The position numbers and the translations under genes were made by a program. Below are positions 52,206 to 61,100 of a DNA stretch of 64,000 nt, in pieces; position 1 is the stretch's first letter; every line of letters begins with the position of its first letter. The notes under the pieces were generated by a model that did no database searches, had not been told where the DNA came from, and saw only the letters and a list, made by a program, of their open reading frames with translations. Source of the stretch: Pseudactinotalea terrae (GTDB taxonomy: Bacteria; Actinomycetota; Actinomycetes; Actinomycetales; Beutenbergiaceae); NCBI RefSeq assembly GCF_009733845.1, contig NZ_WNXZ01000005.1, forward strand, positions 248,001 through 312,000, given 5' to 3'.

Positions 52206-53159
52206 ATGGCACTGAAGCGCATCGCTGCCCTTGTCCTCGACCCGACGTCGGTGTTCGAGTACGCGGTCGCGGCCGAGGTGTTCGGGTTCGACCGCACCGA
52301 GGATGGCGTCCCGGCCTTCGAGTTCCTCACCGCCGGCTCGGTCGCCGGGGCGCCGGTGACGCTCAACACCGGCGGCACCCTCGTGCCCACGCACGCGTGG
52401 GCCGATGCCGTCGAGGCCGATCTGCTCATCCTCCCGGCCGGCGCGATCCTCGAGGAGTACCCGGCCGAGCTGCTCGAGGTGATTCGCGCCGCGCACGCGC
52501 GCGGTGCCACCGTGCTGACGATCTGCAGCGGCTCCTTCACTCTCGCCGCCACCGGCCTCCTCGACGGCCTGCAGGCCACGACCCACTGGCGCTATCTCGA
52601 GGAGTTCAAGGAGCGCTTCCCCCAGATCGACGTCACCATGGACGTCCTCTACGTCGACAACGGCTCCCTCATCACCGGTGCAGGCACCGCCGCGGGCATC
52701 GATGCCTGCCTCCACCTGGTGCGGCGGGAGCTGGGCGCAGGCGTGGCCAACGCGATCGCTCGCCGCATGGTGGTGCCGCCGCAGCGCGACGGCGGGCAGC
52801 GCCAGTACGTGCAGACCCCAGTGCCCGAGTGCACCGCGGACAGCCTGCAGGCCACCCTCACCTACGCGCTCGAGAACCTGCACGAGCCCCACTCGGTCAC
52901 CACCCTCGCTCGGCACGCCGTGATGTCGGAGCGGACGTTCGCGCGCCGCTTCGCCGCCGAGACCGGCACCACGCCGCACCGCTGGCTGCTGCAGCAGCGC
53001 GTGCTGCGCGCCCGCGAGCTGCTGGAGAGCTCCGACTCCTCGGTCGAGCAGATCGCCTCCGACGTCGGCTTCTCCTCCGCCGCCCTGCTGCGCGCCCACT
53101 TCCAGACCGTCCTCGGGACGTCGCCCCAGCGCTACCGCCGCGCCTTCTCCACCACCTGA
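52206..53159 (+). CDS. GlxA-family transcriptional regulator (DJ-1/PfpI plus AraC HTH)
   Basis: This 317-residue protein has an N-terminal DJ-1/PfpI-like amidase-fold domain (about 1-185) with TVLTICSGSFTLAATGLLDG, in which the nucleophile-elbow Cys is present, and ITGAGTAAGIDACLHLVRRE. The C-terminal AraC double HTH covers about 215-315: SVTTLARHAVMSERTFARRF and SVEQIASDVGFSSAALLRAH. The family activates or represses genes for small nitrogenous or carbon metabolites. The regulated gene is not evident; the small membrane gene and itself share the divergent promoter region. Confidence 0.93.
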   Translation: MALKRIAALVLDPTSVFEYAVAAEVFGFDRTEDGVPAFEFLTAGSVAGAPVTLNTGGTLVPTHAWADAVEADLLILPAGAILEEYPAELLEVIRAAHARGATVLTICSGSFTLAATGLLDGLQATTHWRYLEEFKERFPQIDVTMDVLYVDNGSLITGAGTAAGIDACLHLVRRELGAGVANAIARRMVVPPQRDGGQRQYVQTPVPECTADSLQATLTYALENLHEPHSVTTLARHAVMSERTFARRFAAETGTTPHRWLLQQRVLRARELLESSDSSVEQIASDVGFSSAALLRAHFQTVLGTSPQRYRRAFSTT

Positions 53160-53229
53160 TCTCGACCCAGTTCGATCCAGCACGCCATAACAGCTCGCGC
53201 GCGGGACGCCGTCGGGCGAGACTGCTCCG

Positions 53230-54171
53230 ATGTTGACCTGGCGCACGCTCACCACCGAGACCACCCCGCAGTGGTCCGAGCTCACGAACATCCTCGCGAA
53301 GGCCGACGACACCGACGAGTTCTACGACGCCGAGGATCTCGCCGAGGAGCTGACCGAGCACGGCTTCGATGCCGAGCGTGACTCGTGGGCGGTCTGGGAC
53401 GAGGATCGGCTCGTCGCCTACGGGCAGCTCCGGGTCGCCACCGAGCTGACCGCCGAGGGGGATGCGCGCGCCCAGCTCGACGGCGGCGTCCATCCCGACT
53501 GGCGCGGCCGGGGCATCGGGACCGAGCTGCTGGGACGCATGGAGCCGCGTGCGCTCGAGCTGGCCCGCGAGCGCCACCCCGCGGCACCGGTCCTGCTGCG
53601 CGCCCAGGGCGGCAAGGAGGGCAGCGACGCCCGGCCGCTGCTCGAGGACTTCGGCTACTCCCCCGCCCGCTACTTCACCGACATGACCCGACCGTTGCCC
53701 GGCGAGCCGCTCGCCGCGCCCGACGACGCCCGCATCCGGCCGTTCTCCCCGGACCTGGCCGAGCCGCTCCGGCTCGCTCACAACGACGCCTTCGCCACCC
53801 ACTGGGGCTCGACGGCGCAGTCGCCCGAGCAGTGGGCGGACACCATCGGCGGCCGGTCCTTCCGCGGCGCTGACTCGCGTGTGCTGATGGACGACGGCGG
53901 AGCCGTGCTCGCGTACGTCGTGTGCGGCGAGTGGGTGCCTCGGGAGCTGTACATCAGCCTCGTCGGAACCGTTCAGGCTGCACGTGGCCGGGGCCTGGCT
54001 CGCCAGGTCCTGCTCGCCACTGTCGCGGATGCCGCAGCGAGCGGGCGCTACGACGTCGTCGATCTCGGGGTCGACTCCCAGAACCCCACGGGCGCCGGCG
54101 CGCTGTACGAGTCGGTCGGGTTCACGCCGGTCCGCACCCAGGCCACCTACGCCAAGCGCCCCCAGCCCTGA
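53230..54171 (+). CDS. Tandem GNAT-family N-acetyltransferase
   Basis: This 313-residue protein contains two GNAT domains. The first has GGVHPDWRGRGIGTELLGRM (acetyl-CoA loop R/Q-x-x-G-x-G/A), then ALELARERHP. The second has LVGTVQAARGRGLARQVLLA and the closing NPTGAGALYESVGFTPVRTQ. Tandem GNATs include mycothiol synthase (MshD), but the sequence does not let me assign that. Start ATG at 53230. It ends beside a 22-bp direct repeat and is convergent with purD. Confidence 0.88.
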   Translation: MLTWRTLTTETTPQWSELTNILAKADDTDEFYDAEDLAEELTEHGFDAERDSWAVWDEDRLVAYGQLRVATELTAEGDARAQLDGGVHPDWRGRGIGTELLGRMEPRALELARERHPAAPVLLRAQGGKEGSDARPLLEDFGYSPARYFTDMTRPLPGEPLAAPDDARIRPFSPDLAEPLRLAHNDAFATHWGSTAQSPEQWADTIGGRSFRGADSRVLMDDGGAVLAYVVCGEWVPRELYISLVGTVQAARGRGLARQVLLATVADAAASGRYDVVDLGVDSQNPTGAGALYESVGFTPVRTQATYAKRPQP

Positions 54172-54221
54172 CCGATTTCAACGCACGTCCGACCCAGACC
54201 CGATTTCAACGCACTTCCGAC
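54172..54221. repeat. Two 22-bp direct repeats between the GNAT gene and purD
   Basis: CCGATTTCAACGCAC-G/T-TCCGAC occurs at 54172-54193 and 54200-54221, differing at one base, 28 bases apart. The pair starts immediately after the GNAT stop codon and lies between convergent genes. There is no inverted copy, so it is not a simple terminator. Confidence 0.6.
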
Positions 54222-54250
54222 ACTCGCCCGGATCGGAGCGATCGTGCGCG

Positions 54251-55504
54251 CTACCGGCCTGCGGCGATGTCGGTGCGGTGCTGGGCGCCGTCGATCGTGA
54301 TGGCGGCGACGCCGGCGTAGGCAGCAGCCCGGGCGGCCTCGATATCGGCACCCACGCCGGTGACCGAGAGCACCCGACCGCCGGCGGTGACCAGCGCGCC
54401 GGCCTCGTCGGTCGCGGTCCCTGCGTGCAGGACGTGGACGCCGGGGAGCTGCTCGGCCTCCTCGACGCCGGAGATCACGTCACCCTTGCGGGCCGAGACC
54501 GGGTAGCCGTGCGAGGCGACGACGACCGTGACCGCGGCGTCGGTGGACCACTGCAGCGCCGGCAGCTCCGCAAGCGCACCGGTCGCGGCGGCGTGCAGCG
54601 CGGTCGCGAGCGAGGACTGCAGCCGGGCGAGCACGACCTGCGTCTCGGGGTCGCCGAACCGCGCGTTGAACTCGACCACCCGCAGCCCGCGCGAGGTGAG
54701 CGCGAGCCCGCAGTACAGCAGCCCGACGAACGGGGTGCCGCACCTCGCGAGCTCCCGCACGGCCGGCAGCGCCACCTGCTCCACGACCTCCTCGGTCAGG
54801 CCGTCAGGCGCCCACGTCAGCGGCGAGTACGCGCCCATGCCGCCGGTGTTGGGGCCCTCGTCGCCGTCGAGCAGGCGTTTGAAGTCCTGCGCCGGCGCCA
54901 GCGGCACCACGGTGCTCCCGTCCGCGAGGCAGAACAGCGACACCTCGGGCCCGTCGAGGTACTCCTCGACCACCACGGCGGCGTGCTCCAGGCAGCTCGC
55001 GGCATGCGCGAGCGCAGCGTCACGGTCCTCGGTCACCACCACGCCCTTGCCGGCCGCGAGCCCGTCGTCCTTGACGACGTGGGGCGCGCCGAACTCCGCC
55101 AGGGCGGCCTCGACCTCCGCGAGCGTCGTGCACACCCGAGCGGCGGCCGTCGGCACGGCCGCAGCGGCCATGATCTCCTTGGCGAACGCCTTCGAGCCCT
55201 CGAGGCGAGCGGCGGCGGCATCCGGCCCGAACACGGGGATACCGGTCGCCCGCACGGCATCGGCCACCCCCGCCACCAGTGGCGCCTCGGGCCCGACGAC
55301 CACGAGATCCGCCCGGACCCGTTGCGCGAGCGCGGCCACGGCGGCCGGGTCCTCGGCGTCGACGGGCGTATTCTCGGTCTTGTCGAGCCGCGCGGTCCCC
55401 GGGTTGCCCGGTGCGACCACGACGGCCGTGGTCGCCGGGTCGAGAGCAAGAGCGCGGGCGAGCGCGTGCTCACGCGCCCCGGTACCGATGACGAGGATCT
55501 TCAC
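54251..55504 (-). CDS. purD: Phosphoribosylamine-glycine ligase (GAR synthetase)
   Basis: This 417-residue ATP-grasp enzyme makes GAR from phosphoribosylamine and glycine, step two of purine synthesis. It begins with GTG and the signature MKILVIGTGAREHALARALA. Other motifs are LVVVGPEAPLVAGVADAVRA, HVVKDDGLAAGKGVVVTEDR, DEGPNTGGMGAYSPLTWAPD and VVEFNARFGDPETQVVLARL. It stands alone, away from the other pur genes in the window. Confidence 0.96.
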   Translation of the reverse strand: MKILVIGTGAREHALARALALDPATTAVVVAPGNPGTARLDKTENTPVDAEDPAAVAALAQRVRADLVVVGPEAPLVAGVADAVRATGIPVFGPDAAAARLEGSKAFAKEIMAAAAVPTAAARVCTTLAEVEAALAEFGAPHVVKDDGLAAGKGVVVTEDRDAALAHAASCLEHAAVVVEEYLDGPEVSLFCLADGSTVVPLAPAQDFKRLLDGDEGPNTGGMGAYSPLTWAPDGLTEEVVEQVALPAVRELARCGTPFVGLLYCGLALTSRGLRVVEFNARFGDPETQVVLARLQSSLATALHAAATGALAELPALQWSTDAAVTVVVASHGYPVSARKGDVISGVEEAEQLPGVHVLHAGTATDEAGALVTAGGRVLSVTGVGADIEAARAAAYAGVAAITIDGAQHRTDIAAGR

Positions 55505-55635
55505 GGGGTCTGACCCTATCGGCCCACCTACGGGGTGATCTCGGTCCACCGGGCGAACCCCAACCCACCCCAAAGCGCTCTCCGCGGGGGCGTGACCGCG
55601 GTGGCCGTGGGATTGCGGGCGGATCGGGGCGTGGA

Positions 55636-56064
55636 TCAGACCGCGCCGTAGAGCCGCTCGATGTCGATCGTCAGCACGAGCCGACCCTGCTCGACCATTG
55701 CCTCGCGGTACTCGTCCCAGTCCGGGTGCTCCTCGCCGCGCGCGTCGCGATAGAGCGTCACGAGCGCCTCGGCGGTCGCGTCGTCGACGGCGCGGGTCAC
55801 CTCGCTCAGCCGCGCGGTCCCCTCGGCCACCGCGTAGCCCCACCCCTGCGGCCGCACGTGCATGCTCACCCGCGGATCCCGCCGGATGTTCTTGGTCTTC
55901 GCGCGGCTGTCGGTGATCGACACCCGGATCGTGCGCGCCTGCCGGTCGAGCACGTACGTCACGTCGGACAGCTGCGGCCGCCCGTCGCGCTTGATCGTGG
56001 TGAGGACGCCCAGGTGGTTCTCGGCCACGATGTCGAGCAGCTTGGTCTCATCCGTTCCCGTCAT
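55636..56064 (-). CDS. PPOX-class flavin/F420-dependent oxidoreductase
   Basis: This 142-residue split-barrel protein contains NHLGVLTTIKRDGRPQLSDV, then SITDSRAKTKNIRRDPRVSM and GWGYAVAEGTARLSE. This is the pyridoxamine-5'-phosphate-oxidase-like fold; the actinobacterial TIGR-type members bind F420 or FMN and reduce unknown substrates. ATG at 56064 begins right before the conserved segment. Confidence 0.9.
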   Translation of the reverse strand: MTGTDETKLLDIVAENHLGVLTTIKRDGRPQLSDVTYVLDRQARTIRVSITDSRAKTKNIRRDPRVSMHVRPQGWGYAVAEGTARLSEVTRAVDDATAEALVTLYRDARGEEHPDWDEYREAMVEQGRLVLTIDIERLYGAV

Positions 56065-56143
56065 GCTCCTGGGAACCCTGCCCGACGGCGCAGCATTCCC
56101 GAGGCGGGCATGCTCACCTCTGGCGATCGCGCCGGGTCTGCGG

Positions 56144-57211
56144 TCAGCGGCCCCTGCCGGTGCGCCACTGCGCGCCGAGACGCAGCTCGCGCTCATCCAC
56201 ATGGGTGGGGCTGGCCGCCTCGCCACCGTTGATGACCGGGTTGCGCCCACCCTGCCGCCCTGCCGACGTGTGCTCGGGCAGGCTGGTGGGCGCCTCGATG
56301 ACCGGGATCTCGTCCGTGGAAGGGTTGCTGCCTCCTTCGGTCGAGCGTGGCGCGAAGGTCCGGGCAGCATCGGCGGGCAGCATCGTGAGCTCGTAGCGAC
56401 CGTGCTCATCGGGCTCGAGACCCGGGCGGATCCGTGGCGGGTAGGCGCGGTTGATGGTCTCGGTCCGGGCCTCCCGGCCGTCGACCACCGTGACCGGGGG
56501 CGCGTCGGGCGGGCGCCGCAGGCCGGGCTCGCATGCGGCATCCTCCTCCTCGTGCGATCGGCGTTCGCCCCCGGCTGCCTCCTCGGCACGGAGCACGCGC
56601 GGCGACCGGGGCTCGCGGCCGTCGCGGGGCGAGGTCGGTTCTGCCCCTGCCAGCGCGTCCTCGGTCATCGGGATCCGGAAGTCGACCACCCGGCCACCGG
56701 ACCGGGCTGTCGCCTCGACGTCGTCGACACCCCAGGCGGACCTCAGCCGTGGCAGCGCGTCGAGGATCTCCTGCTGGGACATCCCGGCTCGCACGGCCTC
56801 GAGCGAGACCACGATGCCGCCGTCGTACGGTGCATGGCGCAGCCTGGGGACCAGATCGGGCAACGGGCGGGCCTGCGGCGCGCGCCGGCGGGTCAGCGCC
56901 CAGAGCACGCTGGGCCGTCGCATCCCCCGCGACACCACGAGCCCGGACCGGCGCATGTCGTCCTCGTGCTCGCCGATGATGTCGCCGAGCTGGCGCAGCC
57001 CGATGTCGACCTTCCGATAGCGCAGCAGCCAGTGCAGCAGCACCGGCAGCCCTCCGAACGCGCCGCGCATGATCGCGAGCAGGAGCGCGACCACCGCGAG
57101 CAGCAGCATCAGCAGACCTGCGTCCGAGGTCCACTCGAACAACCACGCGAGCAGCACGGCGAGGCCCGCGACGAGCAGTCGGTTCCGGACGGCGGAGGCG
57201 CGACCGGTCAT
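56144..57211 (-). CDS. Membrane protein with TraB-like N-terminal region but no ATPase domain
   Basis: This 355-residue protein has two N-terminal membrane helices (about 13-26 and 31-48). A soluble region (about 65-200) includes YDGGIVVSLEAVRAGMSQQE, then ILDALPRLRSAWGVDDVEAT. That spacing (variable PxG...VxxRxxxGxT...AWGV) is like the region before the motor domain in TraB/FtsK-type conjugation proteins. No Walker motifs follow; the C-terminal 150 residues are acidic, disordered and proline-rich. It may be a separated N-terminal module of such a system, or an unrelated protein. The 63-residue gene upstream is co-oriented with 7 bases between. Confidence 0.6.
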   Translation of the reverse strand: MTGRASAVRNRLLVAGLAVLLAWLFEWTSDAGLLMLLLAVVALLLAIMRGAFGGLPVLLHWLLRYRKVDIGLRQLGDIIGEHEDDMRRSGLVVSRGMRRPSVLWALTRRRAPQARPLPDLVPRLRHAPYDGGIVVSLEAVRAGMSQQEILDALPRLRSAWGVDDVEATARSGGRVVDFRIPMTEDALAGAEPTSPRDGREPRSPRVLRAEEAAGGERRSHEEEDAACEPGLRRPPDAPPVTVVDGREARTETINRAYPPRIRPGLEPDEHGRYELTMLPADAARTFAPRSTEGGSNPSTDEIPVIEAPTSLPEHTSAGRQGGRNPVINGGEAASPTHVDERELRLGAQWRTGRGR

Positions 57212-57218
57212 GGCGTCC

Positions 57219-57410
57219 CTACTCGGTGAAGAGCGCCGAGAGGATCCCGCCCAACGCGTCGAGCGCTTCCCGCACGGGCCCACCCAGCGGGGTCAGCGCG
57301 AGCACGAACCCGAACACCACACCGAGGAAGACTCCGAGGCCGGTCAGCTTCGAGCGCAGCGCGAGCACCATGCCGAGGCCCAGCAGCAGGGCGACGACTC
57401 CAGTGGACAT
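57219..57410 (-). CDS. Small two-helix membrane protein
   Basis: This 63-residue protein has two membrane helices: VVALLLGLGMVLALR and LGVFLGVVFGFVLALTPLG, plus a short C-terminus. The ATG at 57410 is used; upstream codons in the frame are of no clear family. It precedes the TraB-like protein by 7 bases, and small membrane proteins of this type often precede TraB-like genes in actinobacterial conjugative elements. No other conjugation genes are nearby. Confidence 0.65.
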   Translation of the reverse strand: MSTGVVALLLGLGMVLALRSKLTGLGVFLGVVFGFVLALTPLGGPVREALDALGGILSALFTE

Positions 57411-57517
57411 ACGTGGCTCCAGACAGTCGGGGTCGGCTCCACGGTAACCGCCACGCCCGACGCCACACCGGACCTCGCCGCGGCGTGTCACTCGCACAGG
57501 AGTGCTCTAGTGGTGGC

Positions 57518-58084
57518 ATGGGAGGCGCAGCGGGAACGGTGTGGACGATCGGTCACTGGACGTGCCCGCCCGACATGGTGCTCGCCACGCTCGAGTCGGC
57601 GCAGATCGACCTGGTGGTCGACGTCCGCAAGATGCCAGGCTCGCGGCGCAGTCCACAGTTCGACGCCGACGAGATGCCGTCGTGGCTCTCAGCGGCCGAG
57701 ATCGGCTACCTGCACCTGAGCGATCTCGGGGGGCGCCGTCCGAAGCAGCGCGACATCGACCAACGGATCAACTCCGGGTGGCACAACACCAGCTTCAAGA
57801 ACTACGCCGACTACACGCTGACCGAGGACTTCGAGCGCGGTCTGGCGCGGCTGTCCGGCCTCGCAGCGGATCAGCACGTAGCCATCATGTGCGGCGAGCC
57901 GATGCCGTGGCGCTGCCACCGGTTGCTGATCGCGAACACGCTCACGGCACGGGGCTGGACGGTCGTGCACCTGATGAACGGCGCCGCTGCGATGGCGCAC
58001 GCCCTCGGGCAGTGGGGCGCGGAGCCCCAGGTCAGCGACGACGTCGTGACCTACCCCGAGGTTCGGCTCGGACCGACGACCTGA
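57518..58084 (+). CDS. DUF488 family protein
   Basis: This 188-residue protein has the DUF488 pattern: WTIGHWTCPPDM, then LVVDVRKMPGSRRSPQFDAD and HVAIMCGEPMPWRCHRLLIA with the conserved Cys and the CHR motif. It is a small predicted nucleic-acid- or nucleotide-related fold of uncertain function. ATG at 57518; the start is supported by the usual GHW close to the N-terminus. Confidence 0.9.
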   Translation: MGGAAGTVWTIGHWTCPPDMVLATLESAQIDLVVDVRKMPGSRRSPQFDADEMPSWLSAAEIGYLHLSDLGGRRPKQRDIDQRINSGWHNTSFKNYADYTLTEDFERGLARLSGLAADQHVAIMCGEPMPWRCHRLLIANTLTARGWTVVHLMNGAAAMAHALGQWGAEPQVSDDVVTYPEVRLGPTT

Positions 58085-58123
58085 GCGACGACCCGCCGCC
58101 TCTACCGATCGCGTCAGCGGCGA

Positions 58124-61100
58124 CTACTCCAGTATGAACGTGACCGTCTCGGTGTTTCCGGCGACGTCGTAGACGACGAGCGTGTTCTCCCCAAGCACGC
58201 CGCCCACCGAACCCGGTCGGATCCCGTTGACGTCGGACCAGGTGTTGTTCGCCAGGTCGAGCACGTAGTCGTTGACGACGACGCGATCGATCTTGCCGGC
58301 GTCGAACAGCTTGAAGCTCACCTGGGAGTAGACGCCGTCATCTCCGATCGTGAACTCCGTCCCGGTCTTGACCGTGGCGGTCGGCGCCGTGGCATCGACC
58401 ACGACATCGGTGCTGCCTGTCGAGGACACGTTGCCCGCGAGATCGTGGGCGTTGTACCGGATGGTGTACGGACCGTCTGGAACGGTGACCGTTGCTGTGT
58501 GGCTTCCGCTCGGCTCGCCCTCCAGCCTTGACTGCGTGCTCTCGATCAGCTCGTCGTCCTGGTAGACGTTGGCGACGATGCGCGACAACCCGACGTCGTC
58601 GGTCGCGTCGACCTGGATGTCGATCTGCGGTGCCGGCTGGTCGGATCCCGGCGAGACGAGCGTCACCTCGGGCCTCATCGTGTCCGGTTCCGCCGCGGGA
58701 TCCACGCTGCGACCTTCGACCCCGCCGATCGCGTGCTGGTCACCGTTGCCGCGCATACCGGCCGCATAGTGCCAGCCGTCGAGTGCGCCTGGTGCGGTGA
58801 GGTCCGCCGCCTCGGGGAGCGCGGCCGTACGCACTCGGGTCCACCCGAGCCCGTAGTCGAACCAGACCTGAACCTCGTCGCCTGCCAGGACCACGGCCCA
58901 CCGATCGCCCTCCTGCAGCGGGGTCAGGTTGTTGCTGCAGCACGAGTTCGAGAACTCGCCGTCGAGCCGGAAGTCGAAGCCGACCTGACCCTTCGTCGAG
59001 GTCCACGCGACGATGTAGTTGTCCGCGTCTTTGACGTAGCCGGCGAACATGGCGTTCTGGCCGGTGGTGTTCCCGGCCCAGCTCGCGTGCTCCACGATGA
59101 CCGCGGCGTCGGCGGAGGCGGGACCGCTCTCATGAGTCACGAACCCGAAGTACTTCTCGTCACCGCCGCCGGTCAAGGTGCCGTCAGCCACGGTGATCTG
59201 TGGCAACGCCTCTTGAGCGTTGGGCTGCACGAGCTCGTACTCCGCACCCGAGTCGGTCGCGAAGTCGTCGTCGACGCCGACGGCGGTATAGGCCTCCGGC
59301 TCGAAAGGCACCCGCGAGGTAGCGATCGACTGGATGGCTCGATCCCCCCACGACACAGTCGCGGTGAAGTCTGCCTCCGTGTGCAGATCCACCGGTTGGT
59401 TGGTGGCCACGTCGAAGACGACGTGACGCACCTCGCCTGGCTGGAGCGTGAGCGTGGTGGCATCCACGGCCTCCGTGGTCCAGTCGCGCGGCGGCGACAA
59501 CCGGACCTGGGCGTCGCTTACCGTCTCCGCCGTGTCGTTGACGACGGCGACCACGACCTGGCCGGTGCCGTCCGCGCCCGAAATCTCCGCGCCCACCTGG
59601 TAGACCGACAGCCGGTCGTCGACCGCGCTGGGCTCCGGCCGGGTGTCGGGGATCTCGACGTCTCCGGGCTCGAGCCGCGGCGGGTCGCCGTAGAACCCCG
59701 ACCGCGAACCGAACAACGCCAAGCCGCCACCGCTGGAGGTCAGGCGGACCGTCGCGGTATCGCCGTCGAGCTCGTCGACATCGATCGGCACGGCGATCCG
59801 GTAACCGTGGTCGGCACCGTGGTCACCCACGGAGTCCCGGGTCCTGCCTGCGAGGGCGAGCGGCGAGTACGGGTCGTCCGGGAGCACCTCCACGGCCTGC
59901 TCCGTGCCGTTCACCTCGATGCTCAGCTGCGTGGGGTAGCGGCGTGCGGCGCTGGCGTGCACGGTGTCATACCAGCCGTCCGGCTGCGCCGCCGCCACCT
60001 CGAGCACGAGGGTGGCCCGCTTCTCACCGATGCCCTCCGGCAGCGCCATCTCGTACTCGAAGTACCCGCGACCGTAGCCGGTGACCGAGTCGGAGCCGTC
60101 CGCGTCGGACACCTCCGTGCCTCCCGACCAGGCGAAGTCGGTCGGGGCGAGCGGCGAGAACGCGCCTGCGTCGTCGTTCGGGACGTCGTAGGTGAGGTAG
60201 TTCTCCGCGATCGTCTCGCCGTCGATCTCGATCCAGAACCACAGGTAGCCGCTGCGCAGCTCGGGTGGGGGCTGCACCTCGACGGTGCCGACATCGGTGA
60301 CCGTGTACCGCTCCGGCGAGATCTGCTGGGACCCCTCCGCCGCGTTGCCGACCCACTCGCCGTCGGCGTCGTGTCCGCCGATACGCCAGCTCAGCGTGGC
60401 TCCCTGCAGGTCGTGGTCGCTGAAGTGCGAGATCTTGATCGGGACCGAGATCGTCTCGCCCGCCTCAACGGTTCGGGTGGATTCGCCCACCATCGCGATC
60501 GCGTCGTCCGCCTGCAACATTCCGACGATGCGCGGGTTGCCTTCGTGGTCGAGGTACGGCGGAACGTTGGGCTGCCGGTCGAAGGTGAGCGGGGTGTTCT
60601 CCTCGTGCTCCTGGTCGGTCAGCTGGACGGCGACGTATCCGTTCAATCGCTCATAGCTGCGGAACGTGCTCATGATGTGCTGGAACCTGCCCAGCCCGAG
60701 CGTGAACTCGGAGTTCAGCCACGGCTGGCCGCTCTGAGCACCGTTGTTGAAGTTCCAGGTCGACCCCGGGTAGACCTGGGCGGCGAAGCGATCGAGCAGG
60801 TCCTTCCACTGCTGGTAGGTGTTGAGATACCAGTGGAAGTCGTTGAGGTCGGTGTCCGCGACGTGTCCGTTCTGGCAGCAGGCGGAGTTGTCGACCACCA
60901 GGCGTGAGGGGTCGAGCTCGCGTGCGCGGTCCACCATCGACGCCACGTAGTCCCACGAGTCCTCCGGGATCGGCTGGTCCCAGGGATCGTCGCTGATGCC
61001 CCACGCCTCGTTGAACATCGTCCAGATCACGATCGAGGGGTGGTTGTAGTCGCGCTCGATGGTATTGGTGAGCATCTCCTCGAACAGCACCTCGGCCTCG

